A stretch of DNA of 64,000 bases from Thioclava electrotropha (GCF_002085925.2 NZ_CP053562.1:3671501-3735500); one strand, 5' to 3'. Shown: positions 19,069 to 28,630, numbered from the stretch's first letter. Made by a program: numbers and translations. Notes: generated by a model not told the origin, from the letters alone.

Positions 19069-19223
19069 GAATTTCTTGGGCGTGTTCTTCTCAGCGATCA
19101 AGAAGGGCGGTTTGCGCTCCCTTCCGTGCGAGAGCTTCTCAGTCAATGTAAGCCATGACCGCACCGCGTAGGGCTGAGTCGCATCGCGTACCCTGCCCCG
19201 GCTTTTCCCCAACCCGAAAAGCT

Positions 19224-20528
19224 TCAGTCCAGATCGCGGCTCATCAGAGCGCGCTGCACTTCGCGACGCACCATCTTGCGCAGGTTGCGCGTGATCTTCG
19301 CACCGAGCGCGCCTTGAAGCTCTTCGCGCAGCAGCGAAGACACGAGGTGCCGGAGCTGGGTCTCGGTCATCGATTGCGCCAGCGGATGCAAGGCGGCATC
19401 GGGCTGGTCCGACGTGGACGCAAGCTCGGCCTCGAGCGCGGCGATCTCATCCGCCTCGAAATCCTCCTCGAGCGACGCACGCAGCTCCGCATAGCTGGAC
19501 GTCCGCGGCTCCGGCTCCGGGGCACGCGCCCCGGCATCGCTGAGATGCAGGCGACGCGGCGGTGTGTCAGCCGCATGCTCGCTCGCCTGCACGAACTCGG
19601 AAGCACTATCAGCGCCGTCCATCTCCGGCGTGAGATCTTCCCAATCCTGCGCTGCGGTGGCGTCCTGCAGCGACGCAGGCTCAGGCTCTGCCTCGGCTCC
19701 CGGCGGCACGTCGAAGCCGATCACGGCCTCGGTCCCGAAGGTCTCTTCCTCCGCGCTGATGTCTTCCGGCTCGACCTCTGCGGGAGCGGCGTCATCGAAA
19801 TCGAGGCCCGCCAGAGGATCATCCCCGACGCTTTCAAGCGTCTCGCTGGCGATATCCGTGTCGTCTTCCGCCTCGTTGGCTTCCGGCGCATGCGGCGCGA
19901 CGAAGCCGGCCACGTCCTCCCACTCGGCGCTGGTGAAGGTCTGCTCCGGATCGGAGCCCTGATCCCAAACCGGCGTAAAACTTTCGGGCAGTTCGGTCAG
20001 CGGCGCGGTGCCTGCCGGTTCGAACGCGTCGCCCGTTTCGGATTCGTAATCGGCACCATCGCGCGCCACCTCTGCCTCAAGCTGGGCGAGCGAGCCCTCC
20101 AGCCGCTTGAGCTCGTCGTCAAAGCTGCCCTGCGGCAATTCCGCCTCCGACGGCCAGGGCTCGGCCTCGGCATCGTCGAATTCGGGTTCGAAATTCTGCG
20201 GCTTGCGACGCGCCTCGGAAAGCGTTGCGGGCTCCACCGACTCGGTGGGCGCCTCCGACAGTTCGACGGCGTCATCCTGCGCCTCTGCGGCTTCCTCTTC
20301 CGGAGAAACACCCGGCGCGGACCATTCGAGATCGTGGATATCGCCTTTCGACTCCGCCTGAGTGTCCGACACGAGATGCGCGGGTGTCAAAACCAGAGGA
20401 TCGGGCGTCGAGCCCTCCCCTCTCGAGGTCGGATAGCTCTCGGCCACACGTGGACTGTCCTGCGACACCAGTCGCCGGATCGATGCCAGCACATCTTCGA
20501 TTTCGGGTCTGGGTCGGGTATCAGCCAT
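19224..20528 (-). CDS. popZ: PopZ-like cell-pole organising protein (DUF2497 type)
   Basis: 434 residues in three parts typical of PopZ: a short N-terminal helix (EIEDVLASIRRLVSQDSP), a long acidic, Pro/Glu-rich disordered middle (residues about 30-370), and a C-terminal helical part (LRHLVSSLLREELQGALG, then RNLRKMVRREVQRALMSRDLD). Caulobacter PopZ forms a polar condensate that tethers the ParB-bound origin; the middle here is much longer than in Caulobacter. Start at 20528 has GGATGGAG upstream. The neighbours tolC and pcm match the alphaproteobacterial gene order around popZ; valS, often adjacent, is 8 kb away. Confidence 0.72.
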   Translation of the reverse strand: MADTRPRPEIEDVLASIRRLVSQDSPRVAESYPTSRGEGSTPDPLVLTPAHLVSDTQAESKGDIHDLEWSAPGVSPEEEAAEAQDDAVELSEAPTESVEPATLSEARRKPQNFEPEFDDAEAEPWPSEAELPQGSFDDELKRLEGSLAQLEAEVARDGADYESETGDAFEPAGTAPLTELPESFTPVWDQGSDPEQTFTSAEWEDVAGFVAPHAPEANEAEDDTDIASETLESVGDDPLAGLDFDDAAPAEVEPEDISAEEETFGTEAVIGFDVPPGAEAEPEPASLQDATAAQDWEDLTPEMDGADSASEFVQASEHAADTPPRRLHLSDAGARAPEPEPRTSSYAELRASLEEDFEADEIAALEAELASTSDQPDAALHPLAQSMTETQLRHLVSSLLREELQGALGAKITRNLRKMVRREVQRALMSRDLD

Positions 20529-20634
20529 GATCACTCCATCCTGCAGCGCGCACGCGCGCCTGTCCAGCCGTGACGGATCCGAAACTGAAAGGGACACCCG
20601 GAGGCTGCGATGCCTGCGCCACAGCGGCGCGGCA

Positions 20635-20654
20635 GGCGGGCCCGAAAGCCCGCC
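20635..20654 (-). terminator. Hairpin after tolC
   Basis: GGCGGGC (20635-20641) and GCCCGCC (20648-20654) form a 7-base stem 18 bases past the tolC stop. No T run follows. Confidence 0.5.
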
Positions 20655-20671
20655 GAAACACCGTTCGGTCG

Positions 20672-22033
20672 TTACTGGCCGATGGCCTTGAGCACACGAT
20701 CCAGACGCTTGCCCTGCGGGCTGAGCGTGAGGGGCGCGGTGCGGACCGAGTTGTAATAGGCCGCGGGATCATAGGTCGGAATTCCAAGCTTCAGGTTTTC
20801 TACCGTCAACAGACCCATAGCGGACAAAAGTTGATAATAAGCTACCTGCAGAGTGGCCGCCGCGTCGATCCGGCCCGCCTGCGCATCCAGCAGGTCCTGC
20901 TCGGCCGAGAGCACGTCGAGCGTGGTGCGCGCGCCCAGAAGCGCCTCTTCCTTGACGCCCTGATAGGCGGTGCGGGCTGCGGTGATCTGCTGGTCGTAAG
21001 CCGAAATCTGCGCCTTCGCGATGTCGATCGCCGCCCAGGCGTTGGCCACGTTTTGCGAGACCGTCACACCCGCCTGGCTCAGCTGCGCGCGGGCCGATTG
21101 ATCGTTCGCCACGGCCTGACGCTGCGCCGAAAGAAGCGCGCCACCCGAATAAAGCGTCTGGTTCAGCTCGATCCCGGCGGATTGCGTCTGCACGCCCTGC
21201 TCTTGCTGGCGCAGGCCAAGCGAACCGGTGATTTTCGGCAGGCGATTGGCGCGGGCGTAATCCACACCGAGGTCATAGACCGCGACGGTGTGCTGCAGCT
21301 GCTTGATGCTCGGATGGGTGCGCAGCGCGATGTCACGTGCAGCATCCAGCGAACCCGGCAGAGACGGACGCTTCGGGAAGGCCGCGAGGTTGCTCGGATA
21401 GTGGCCAGTGGCCGCCTTGTAGGCCTCGCGTGCGGAGCGCAGGTTGCCCTGTGCCGCAGCGAGCGAGGCACGGGCGGACGCGAGCTGTGCCTGAGCGAGC
21501 GACACGTCGGTCTTGGTGACTTCACCAACTTCGAAACGGTCGTTCGAGGCCTTGAGTTCTTCGTTCAGGACGCGTGCCGAATTCTGGTTGATCGCGACCT
21601 GCTCGGAGGCCGATTTCACGTCCGAATAGGCCTGAATCGCCGAGAGCAACACGTTTTGCTCGACCGAGCGCAGACCCTCACGGGTGGCCAGCACGGTCTC
21701 TTTCTTCATCGAGACATTGATCTTGTTGCGACCGAAATCGAACAGCGTCATCGACGCACCGAGCGAGGTCGAGGCGCTCTGCGAGATCGCCCCAGTTGCG
21801 TCGGAATTCAGGTAATCGTAGCTCGCGGTCCATTGCAGGACCGGGCGCAGATTCGCGACCGCCTGAGCGACGTCTTCATCGGCGGCCCGCAAAGCGGCCC
21901 GGTTCTGCTCCAGCAGGTTCGAATTGCGATATGCAGAGACCAGCGCATCGGCGAGCGTCTCCGCCCCTGCCGCGACCGGCCCAAATGCGGTAGCCGCGAC
22001 CAAAGCGGTCATAGTCAGAGTCTTGCGCAGCAT
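20672..22033 (-). CDS. tolC: TolC family outer membrane efflux protein
   Basis: 453 residues. A signal peptide (MLRKTLTMTALVAATAFG, cleaving near AGA) is followed by two OEP repeats: LADALVSAYRNSNLLEQNRA opens the first and a second, internally similar helical repeat starts near residue 225. Helical segments rich in Ala and Gln with few aromatic residues suit the trimeric alpha-barrel tunnel. It serves as the outer membrane exit duct for RND, ABC or type I secretion pumps. Start has GAGGGA upstream. It lies 137 bases downstream of pcm in the same direction. Confidence 0.92.
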   Translation of the reverse strand: MLRKTLTMTALVAATAFGPVAAGAETLADALVSAYRNSNLLEQNRAALRAADEDVAQAVANLRPVLQWTASYDYLNSDATGAISQSASTSLGASMTLFDFGRNKINVSMKKETVLATREGLRSVEQNVLLSAIQAYSDVKSASEQVAINQNSARVLNEELKASNDRFEVGEVTKTDVSLAQAQLASARASLAAAQGNLRSAREAYKAATGHYPSNLAAFPKRPSLPGSLDAARDIALRTHPSIKQLQHTVAVYDLGVDYARANRLPKITGSLGLRQQEQGVQTQSAGIELNQTLYSGGALLSAQRQAVANDQSARAQLSQAGVTVSQNVANAWAAIDIAKAQISAYDQQITAARTAYQGVKEEALLGARTTLDVLSAEQDLLDAQAGRIDAAATLQVAYYQLLSAMGLLTVENLKLGIPTYDPAAYYNSVRTAPLTLSPQGKRLDRVLKAIGQ

Positions 22034-22169
22034 CGAATGTCCCTCGTTTCCTGTATCGCCGCAGATGCAGGTGTTGTCCCTCTGCCGCCGGGCGCGATTA
22101 CTTCAAATTCTATCGGCTCAGCGCCCGATTGCATATCCTGCAAAACAGCTAGCCTATTCGATGTGCTCC

Positions 22170-22820
22170 TCAGAGCACGAATTCACGCGGCTTCACGAAC
22201 CCCTGGAGGACAGGTGCGGTGCCATTGAAAAGATCGCGCCAGCTCATCGCACCGTCGATCTTGTAACCGATCCGGGCGACCCCGAGGGCGTCTTCCATGA
22301 AAATTGCGGTGATCCGGCCGCCTTCCTTGAGTTGCTCGATCAGCGCGGCGGGAACGGTTTCGACCGCCCCTTCGATGAGGATCGCGTCATAGGGGCCGTG
22401 CTGCGCCGCGCCCTCGGTCAGCGCGCCGGTGACGACGGCGACATTGTCGGCCCCCGCCTCTGCCAGCGCGGCCTCTGCCTGCGATGCCATCTCCTCGTCT
22501 TCGAGCGCGACGACCGCCTCGGCCATCCGCGCGATCACGGCGGAGGAATAGCCGAGCCCCGCGCCCACATCGAGGACCAGATCATCGGGCTGGATGTCGA
22601 GCGCATCGAGCATCTTCGCGAAATTGCGCGGTTCCAGCAGCACGCGGCCCGGCGCGAGTTCGAGGTTTTCCCCGATATAGGCGGCTTCGCGCTTGGCCGC
22701 GGGCACGAATTGCTCGCGCGGCACATGCAGCATCGCCGCGATGATCGGAAATTTGGTCACATCGCTGGGACGGACCTGCGTGTCGACCATCATGGTGCGG
22801 CGCGTAGCGAAATCTTGCAT
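22170..22820 (-). CDS. pcm: Protein-L-isoaspartate O-methyltransferase
   Basis: 216 residues, the usual size. The SAM-binding motif I is [19 protein letters not shown], and the N-terminal [12 protein letters not shown] and REQFVP are characteristic of the alphaproteobacterial Pcm branch. The enzyme methylates isoaspartyl residues to start repair of aged proteins. Start at 22820 gives [15 protein letters not shown]. The pcm-tolC-popZ order is conserved in alphaproteobacteria. Confidence 0.88.
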   Translation of the reverse strand: MQDFATRRTMMVDTQVRPSDVTKFPIIAAMLHVPREQFVPAAKREAAYIGENLELAPGRVLLEPRNFAKMLDALDIQPDDLVLDVGAGLGYSSAVIARMAEAVVALEDEEMASQAEAALAEAGADNVAVVTGALTEGAAQHGPYDAILIEGAVETVPAALIEQLKEGGRITAIFMEDALGVARIGYKIDGAMSWRDLFNGTAPVLQGFVKPREFVL

Positions 22821-23014
22821 GTCGAGAACTCTTCGGTAGCAAACCCTTGTGGCCGGTTTTGCCACAGAAGCAGGGTCTGAGCAAGTTATGCGAGAGGGCC
22901 TTCGGACCTGCCCTTACGCTCAGAGCCGACGTCGCCTGCGCACAATGCGCCAAAGGCACAACTCGCCTCTTGCGCGGGCGCTTGCGATACCGTATCTGAC
23001 GCCAACACCACGGC

Positions 23015-23088
23015 GGCGAGTTGGCGGAGTGGTGACGCAGCGGATTGCAAATCCGTGTACACCGGTTCGATTCCGGTACTCGCCTCCA
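23015..23088 (+). tRNA. tRNA-Cys (anticodon GCA)
   Basis: A complete cloverleaf: acceptor GGCGAGT (23015-) pairs with ACTCGCC (ending 23084), the anticodon GCA is at 23047-23049 in the loop TTGCAAA, the T arm is CCGG-TTCGATT-CCGG, the discriminator is T (expected for tRNA-Cys) and CCA (23086-23088) is encoded. An integrase gene lies 69 bases downstream, so the 3' end is the likely attachment site of the adjacent island. Confidence 0.96.
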
Positions 23089-23156
23089 AATTTTTCAATG
23101 ACTTACGTCGCGCTTTCTCGTTCAGAAATCGGATTTTGAAACAAGCGTTGAAACTT

Positions 23157-24188
23157 TCACGTTCCCTTCTTGTTCTGTTCCATTCGATTCCGGGCTTCTT
23201 GGGCCTGCTGTGCAAAAAGTCGCTGTCGGACCTCACCACCATATTTTTTCAGCATTTCTACGCCCGAGTGACCTGTGACGGCCTTCACCATTTCGTCGTC
23301 GCATCCAGCTAAGTAGAGCTCGATCGTCGCATTCTTGCGCAGACCGTGCGTGACATATTTCTTAGCTTGCGGATGCTTCATGCTTGCCTTCACCTTACGC
23401 ATCTCCTCGGCGATCATGCGGTAGCTTACTGGCCGCCCCTTTGCATCTGTGATCACGTGAAGTCCCTTCTTGGGAACCGCAGATAGATACTCCGCCAAGC
23501 GTTCGGTGAGCGGGATCCACAACTCCTTGTCAGTTTTGCCTTGCTTAACCCGATAGACGCCCTCCGAAAGGTCGCCCCAACGGATCTTCACCACATCGCC
23601 AATGCGCTGGCCGGTCCCGATACAAAGTTCGTAAACAAGCCTTGCTCTAGCTGTTGCAACTTCTTCGAACTCTTCGCGCACATCCTGCGGCCACGGCTCC
23701 CAGCCGTCACTTTTTTGCTTCAGGAGAGGAACGCCATGCGCCGCGGTTTTGTCACCGGTTCCTTTAATAAAGCCTTTCAGTCTTGCATGGTTGAGGAGCA
23801 CCACCATAACCTGAACGAGATAGTTCGCTTGGCGCCAATGATGCCTGTTCGCTTGCTGTAACTCGTAGATGTGCGTTGTTTCGATCTTAGCCGGCTCATA
23901 GTCGCCCCAAATATCTCGAATATGGCTAATATACTTGTGGTAGTCGCTTTTCGTGCGGGGAGCGAGTTTCTGAAAAGCCTCGCTTTCATAATAGCTTAGA
24001 ATAAGGGCCTCAAAGTTCCTATTGGAAGGAGCTGACTTTTCTGCCTTAAGAAGCCGATTATAATGATCCCAAAATTCTGGCGACCCCGGCTCCTCGTGCA
24101 TCATCTCTGACTGGCCGCGAGCCCGGCGAATAAACCGAACATACTCACGATCTTCGTAGACATATTTAGGGAGCGCTCTCCTCGTCAT
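23157..24188 (-). CDS. Phage-type tyrosine integrase
   Basis: 343 residues. The catalytic residues can be placed: Arg in CIGTGQRIGDVVKIRW, Lys in VKQGKTDKELWIP, His-x-x-Arg in THGLRKNATIELY, His in VTGHSGVEM and the nucleophile Tyr in LKKYGGEV. A SAM-like N-terminal core-binding domain (FEALILSYYESEAFQKLAPR) precedes it. It lies directly next to tRNA-Cys, as for an integrase targeting that gene. The 5' end overlaps the small 24185 ORF by 4 bases. Lower GC than its core flanks, in keeping with transfer. No matching att repeat for the far end of the island was found. Confidence 0.92.
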   Translation of the reverse strand: MTRRALPKYVYEDREYVRFIRRARGQSEMMHEEPGSPEFWDHYNRLLKAEKSAPSNRNFEALILSYYESEAFQKLAPRTKSDYHKYISHIRDIWGDYEPAKIETTHIYELQQANRHHWRQANYLVQVMVVLLNHARLKGFIKGTGDKTAAHGVPLLKQKSDGWEPWPQDVREEFEEVATARARLVYELCIGTGQRIGDVVKIRWGDLSEGVYRVKQGKTDKELWIPLTERLAEYLSAVPKKGLHVITDAKGRPVSYRMIAEEMRKVKASMKHPQAKKYVTHGLRKNATIELYLAGCDDEMVKAVTGHSGVEMLKKYGGEVRQRLFAQQAQEARNRMEQNKKGT

Positions 24189-24376
24189 TTCTTCCCCATC
24201 CTCAGATCACCGCTGAGGAAGTCATCAGGGTGTTCTTGTTCAATCTTCGTCATGTGGAGGATGACACAGCCATCTGGCTTAACCTCGATCCGCGCGCCGG
24301 CCAATCCAGCGTCGGACAATTCGCGCACAAGTGTGGCGACAAGTCTTTTCGAGTGTGCCTGGGGGCTTGTGGCCAT
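24185..24376 (-). CDS. Small hypothetical protein in the integrase operon
   Basis: 63 residues. ATG at 24376 has AGGAAAG upstream, and its stop overlaps the integrase start by 4 bases (ATGA), so they are translationally coupled. The sequence (LVATLVRELSDAGLAGARIEV then KPDGCVILHMTKIEQ) is not a recognisable excisionase, but the position is where accessory or recombination-directionality ORFs are often found. Confidence 0.6.
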   Translation of the reverse strand: MATSPQAHSKRLVATLVRELSDAGLAGARIEVKPDGCVILHMTKIEQEHPDDFLSGDLRMGKK

Positions 24377-25023
24377 CTTCTTTCCTAGCGATATTCCCTC
24401 TTGGGGCCTGAATTTCCGAGGTTTTGGCCCCGCATTCCCTATTGTGGTGCTTTGGGGTGAAATACCGAAGAGGTTTCGTTCCTCAATCCACAGGAAATCG
24501 TGGCCAGGATGTAGCCGTTGCCTACGCCACATGGGCCCGGGCGCGGCTCTTCTGCTTCGGCGTGAGGATTAGCCTGATTGATCTGGAGCTTCGATTTTCT
24601 TTGCTCTCGACCTAGATCGGCAGCCATTCTCGTCTGAATAAACTTCGCGGATCGAGCACATGAAGCGTTCTTCAATCACGTGTTCGGAACTCGATGGAGA
24701 CGTCAGACGGCATCCAATTCGAACGCCCCTGCTAAAGAAGATTTCACGACCTTGATCACGCCACGAGCGGCCTTTGTCGGGCTGCATCAGAAACGCTCCC
24801 CACTCCGCCTGGTGTGCCACGCAATCACTCTGCGTCTGCAAACAAGCTGAAACGCGCGACCAACGCTAAATTCTCGGGAGAAAGCGCACCTTCATGACAC
24901 TGCCCCCGAGGCGTCTTTCACGAAAGCGAATAGCACCTACTGTTTGTGAAGAAGATGAACCTTTGCCGCGCGGCTCCAATATTCGGAAGACAAGCGAAGC
25001 AACGCCTTCTTCGCGGAAACACC
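24377..25023. other. 647-base stretch without a supported gene, rest of the tRNA-Cys island
   Basis: Low GC and mixed frames. An ORF at 24569-24841 (minus) has no family match and no convincing ribosome site, so I do not call it. No copy of the tRNA-Cys 3' end was found here. Confidence 0.5.
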
Positions 25024-25716
25024 TCACGCTTCGATCAGCGCCCCGTCGCGGAGATGGATCAGCCGATCGAAGCGGTCGAAGATTTTCTCGTCGTGCGTCA
25101 CGGTGAGAATACAGGCTTCCTGCTCGACGGCGAGCTTTCGCAGCAAATCCATCACAAGCTGAGCCCGCACGGAATCGAGAGCAGCCGTTGGCTCGTCGGC
25201 AAGAATGATCCGGGGTCGGTTCGCTAATGCGCGCGCGATGGCAACGCGCTGCGCTTCCCCACCTGACAGATGCGCGGGCTTGACCTCGGCGCGATGTCCG
25301 ACCTCGAGATAATCCAGCAATTCGCGTGCCCGTGCTTTCGCCGCCGCAGGCTTCCAGCCCGCGAGATTCAGCACCACCGAGACATTCTCTTCGGCTGTGA
25401 GGAACGGAAGCAAGTTATGCGCCTGAAAGATGAAGCCGATCTTGTCGAGACGAAGTTGACGCAGGTTGCCACGCAGCCATCGGCCGTCAAACACCGTCTC
25501 GCCATCGAGCAAGAGACGGCCTGCCGAGGGGTCAACAATGCATCCGATAATGTTGAGCAGTGTGGTCTTTCCCGAACCCGAAGGGCCGAGCATCGCCACC
25601 ACCTCGCCCGCATGGATCTGCAAATCGACCACGCGCAATGCATCGACGCGTGTTTCACCCTCGCCATAATGCTTGGCTACGCCTGACACATCGACGAGAA
25701 GGTCACCAATTGCCAT
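25024..25716 (-). CDS. ABC transporter ATP-binding protein (MacB/DevA-like)
   Basis: 230 residues, a single nucleotide-binding domain. Walker A GPSGSGKTTL, Q-loop FIFQAHNLLPFLTA, signature HLSGGEAQRVAIARAL, Walker B ILADEPTAALD and switch His THDEKIF are all intact. The signature and short length suit the MacB/LolD/DevA group. The start is one base from the stop of the permease gene, so they form one operon of HlyD-like, permease and ATPase with the TetR gene first. Confidence 0.92.
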   Translation of the reverse strand: MAIGDLLVDVSGVAKHYGEGETRVDALRVVDLQIHAGEVVAMLGPSGSGKTTLLNIIGCIVDPSAGRLLLDGETVFDGRWLRGNLRQLRLDKIGFIFQAHNLLPFLTAEENVSVVLNLAGWKPAAAKARARELLDYLEVGHRAEVKPAHLSGGEAQRVAIARALANRPRIILADEPTAALDSVRAQLVMDLLRKLAVEQEACILTVTHDEKIFDRFDRLIHLRDGALIEA

Positions 25717-25717
25717 A

Positions 25718-26851
25718 TCAGCCTCCAATCGCCGTCGCAGGGTCAACCTTGAGCGCGGCACGGATACCGAGCCCGGAGGCCACGATGCAGACACCAACGA
25801 TGATCCCGGCAAGCACCAATGCGTTGGTGGGCTCCAGCACAACACGGCGAGGAAAACTGTCTTTCACCAGCAAAATCAAAGACAGCCCGATCGCCCAGCC
25901 GGAAATTCCCAGGATCAGAGCCTGCTGAACTATGAGACCGAGGATCGTGCGATCTGGTGCCCCGATCAGCTTGAGCGTCGCGATCTGTTTCAGCTTCTCC
26001 ATCGTCATCGTGTAGATGATCAGCGCGATCACCACTGCCGAGACGGTGAGCAGGATGCCCAAGAATAGACCGATCTGGCGGCGTGCGCGATCGACGACCG
26101 ATGCGAGCAACAGTTCTTCTTGCTGTGCCTGGGTCAGGGCGCCCAGATGTTTCCATTGCCTGATCGTCGCAGCCACCCGCTCAACATCGGCATCGGGCTC
26201 GATCCGTGCAATTACTGCGGCGACATTGCTGGCGTCTGGCGATGTTGCGCCACGCGCCGCGCGGACCCTCTCGGCTGCGGGATCGAGTTCGCTTTGAAGG
26301 GCCATCGCGTCGGAAAGCGTCATGAAGACCGCGGGGTCACCGCCGGAGTTCATCGCATTTTCTGTCAGCCCGACGACGGTAAACCGGTTACGTCCGATAC
26401 GGATCGTGTCGCCGACCTGAAGCGCCGACTTTCGGTCGGCCACCAGTTCGTAGTGGCTGCGCCCAAGCCCACGCCCATCAGTGATGGTGGAGGGACCTCC
26501 GGGACGACCGCGCTCGTAACCTATAACATATAGCCGAAGCGTCTGCGTCCCGTGCTGTGCCTCGATCGTCTGGTAAGTGATCGCGCCCGCGTCAGAGATC
26601 CCCGGAAGACGCGCCACCGCATCGCGCGTCGCGGAAGGTAGCGAAGACGCCTCGGCAAAGGGCCCCTGAGTATTCGCCTCAACGACCCAGAGATCTGCGC
26701 GCGGTGCTTTGACTGCCGCAAGTGCATCCGAAACAAGACCGTTATAAATCCCGATCATCGCCAGCACGACAGTCATCAGCAACCCCAACCCGAAGCAGGT
26801 CAGGACAAAGCGAAACAGGCTATGCCGGATATCCTTGAGCGCAAGATTCAT
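25718..26851 (-). CDS. FtsX/DevC-like ABC permease
   Basis: 377 residues: an N-terminal membrane helix (FVLTCFGLGLLMTVVLAMIG), a large extracytoplasmic MacB-type core domain (residues about 40-240), and three C-terminal helices (IGLFLGILLTVSAVVIALII, IVQQALILGISGWAIGLSLI, LVLAGIIVGVCIVASGLGIR). This is the FtsX/MacB permease layout. Its start overlaps the HlyD-like gene stop by 4 bases. Exports an unknown compound. Confidence 0.88.
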   Translation of the reverse strand: MNLALKDIRHSLFRFVLTCFGLGLLMTVVLAMIGIYNGLVSDALAAVKAPRADLWVVEANTQGPFAEASSLPSATRDAVARLPGISDAGAITYQTIEAQHGTQTLRLYVIGYERGRPGGPSTITDGRGLGRSHYELVADRKSALQVGDTIRIGRNRFTVVGLTENAMNSGGDPAVFMTLSDAMALQSELDPAAERVRAARGATSPDASNVAAVIARIEPDADVERVAATIRQWKHLGALTQAQQEELLLASVVDRARRQIGLFLGILLTVSAVVIALIIYTMTMEKLKQIATLKLIGAPDRTILGLIVQQALILGISGWAIGLSLILLVKDSFPRRVVLEPTNALVLAGIIVGVCIVASGLGIRAALKVDPATAIGG

Positions 26852-27993
26852 TCGTCTACCTCGACTCTCACCTTTCGGCCTTCGACAGCGCCTTTGGGAA
26901 CCGGCGAAACAACCTCTGCGCCTTCCGGCAGACCGTCCGTCACCTCTGCGCGGCCGAGATCGTCGCGCGCACCGAATTCCAGGGTCGCCTGCGCGAGCGC
27001 ACCATCCTGCGCTATCCAGACCGTTCCCGAAGCACCGTCGAAGCCCGTGATATCGACCTCGGGCACCATCAACGCCCGATCGCGATGACCCGTCGTGACC
27101 AGAGTCTCAGCCTGTTCGCCCAGATACATTTCGGCGGGGCAATCCGCGCAGGCGAGCCAGACCTTGCGCTCCTCGTTGACGCGGTCGCTTTCCAGCCCGA
27201 TCCGCACGATTTCGCCATGAAACTCATGTTGTGGGCGCGAACGAAGACGGATGGCGCCCACCTGCCCCAGCGCAAGCTGACCCGCGCGCTCCTCGTCGAT
27301 ATAGGCCTGAATCCAGATCGTCTGCGGATCAATCAGGCTGAAGATCGTGTCACCCGCCTTGACCACCGTGCCGGCCTCGGCCTTGCGTGCAATGATCAAG
27401 GCATCATAGGGAGCCGCCAGAACGTGTTTATCCAGAAGCGTGCGGGCCGATTGCAGATTAGCGTCCGCCTCCGCCGCCTGAGCCCGCAGCACCATCAGCT
27501 CGGTTTCGGCCACCGCGAGATCTGCGCGCGCCACATCGAGATCGCGCTGGGTTTCCTCCGCGCTCTGCTTTGAGGTGCGATCCGTTCGTGCAAGTTCCTG
27601 CTGGCGCGTATTGGCCGCCTCGCGCTGTGACAAAACCGCCTGAGCGCGTGGCAGGGCAGCTTCCGCCTTGGCGAGCGCTGCACGTGCCGCTTCCACCCCC
27701 GCATCAGCTTGGGCAACGCGCGCCTGTTGTTCTTCGGGATGCAAACGCGCCAATTCCTGCCCGGCCATAACACGATCACCAGCATCTGTTGACAGGCTCT
27801 GCACGGCGCCCCCCAGTTCGAAGCCAACGGCGCTCAGCACACGTGCCTCAACTGTTCCCAAACCATAAATCCGGAGCGTGACATCCGTCTCTGGCGAAAG
27901 CACCGTTACCGGCAGCGGACGGTGGCGCAGCACCCAGATCCCACCCGCCAGCGCGACTGCGGCTACACCGACGACAAACCAGCTCTTACGCAT
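26848..27993 (-). CDS. HlyD/DevB-like periplasmic adaptor (membrane fusion protein)
   Basis: 381 residues. An N-terminal membrane anchor (WFVVGVAAVALAGGIWVL) is followed by half a lipoyl domain (VGFELGGAVQSLSTDAGDRVMAGQELA), a long coiled-coil hairpin rich in Ala/Gln/Arg (residues about 90-185), the second lipoyl half (LAAPYDALIIARKAEAGTVV) and a beta-barrel domain. A Cys pair (ACADCP) is unusual. It follows the tetR stop by 3 bases, in the same operon. Confidence 0.9.
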   Translation of the reverse strand: MRKSWFVVGVAAVALAGGIWVLRHRPLPVTVLSPETDVTLRIYGLGTVEARVLSAVGFELGGAVQSLSTDAGDRVMAGQELARLHPEEQQARVAQADAGVEAARAALAKAEAALPRAQAVLSQREAANTRQQELARTDRTSKQSAEETQRDLDVARADLAVAETELMVLRAQAAEADANLQSARTLLDKHVLAAPYDALIIARKAEAGTVVKAGDTIFSLIDPQTIWIQAYIDEERAGQLALGQVGAIRLRSRPQHEFHGEIVRIGLESDRVNEERKVWLACADCPAEMYLGEQAETLVTTGHRDRALMVPEVDITGFDGASGTVWIAQDGALAQATLEFGARDDLGRAEVTDGLPEGAEVVSPVPKGAVEGRKVRVEVDE

Positions 27994-27996
27994 CTC

Positions 27997-28596
27997 TCAG
28001 CCATCCTTCCTGCATTCGAGCAAGCGCAGTTGCACATCCAGCAGCGCCAGCCCGGTCTCTTCCATTGAAGTCGTGCGCGGCCCGAGCGCCCATCGGATCG
28101 CGGCGCCCTGGACAAGCGAGCTCAGCAGATAAGCAGCATCACGCGGCGTGAGATCGACCGTTATCCGCCCCTGTGCCTGTGCGGCGGCGATGTCCGCCTC
28201 AAGCGTTTCATGAAATACGCTTAGGCGCTCCCGAAAAGCCCCGCGCAGAACTTCGTTCTCGGTCGTCAATTCTCGCGAGAACAGGAGCATTGGGATCGCC
28301 GGAGTGTGCGCGATCACCCCAAGCTGTGCCGCCACCAATGCGCGCACCCGCTCCAGCGGATCTGACACACCCTCGAGCGCTGCCTCCCAGGCTGCCGCCA
28401 GGGTGCCGGTGACATGTTCGGCGACCGCACCCCAAAGCTCCGCCTTGGACGGGAAGTGCCGGAACAGAGCCGCCTGTGTCAGCCCGATCTGTTTCGCGAC
28501 CGCATTCGTAGTCACGCGATCAGGGCCGATCTGGTCGGCCATCTCGAGGACGGTCGAGACGATTTCTGCTTTTCGTAGATCTGCGGATTTTCGCAT
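27997..28596 (-). CDS. TetR family regulator of the export operon
   Basis: 199 residues. The N-terminal HTH reads RVTTNAVAKQIGLTQAALFRHF, the TetR signature, and the rest is a helical ligand-binding domain. ATG at 28596 (a GTG at 28599 is equally possible). It is the first gene of the export operon, so likely autoregulates it through the imperfect dyad at 28607-28630. The inducing ligand is unknown. Confidence 0.92.
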   Translation of the reverse strand: MRKSADLRKAEIVSTVLEMADQIGPDRVTTNAVAKQIGLTQAALFRHFPSKAELWGAVAEHVTGTLAAAWEAALEGVSDPLERVRALVAAQLGVIAHTPAIPMLLFSRELTTENEVLRGAFRERLSVFHETLEADIAAAQAQGRITVDLTPRDAAYLLSSLVQGAAIRWALGPRTTSMEETGLALLDVQLRLLECRKDG

Positions 28597-28606
28597 CACA
28601 TGCCCT

Positions 28607-28630
28607 TAGTTAGTTATTGATTACTTACTA
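28607..28630. promoter_or_regulatory. Candidate TetR operator upstream of the export operon
   Basis: A 24-base imperfect palindrome with half sites TAGTTAGTTA and TTACTTACTA, matching at 9 or 10 of 12 positions per arm, starts 11 bases before the tetR ATG. The size and place suit a TetR-type site. Inference, not tested. Confidence 0.5.

Noticed and set aside
24569..24841. 90-codon minus ORF in the tRNA-Cys island
   Set aside because: No ribosome site, no match; kept as unassigned.
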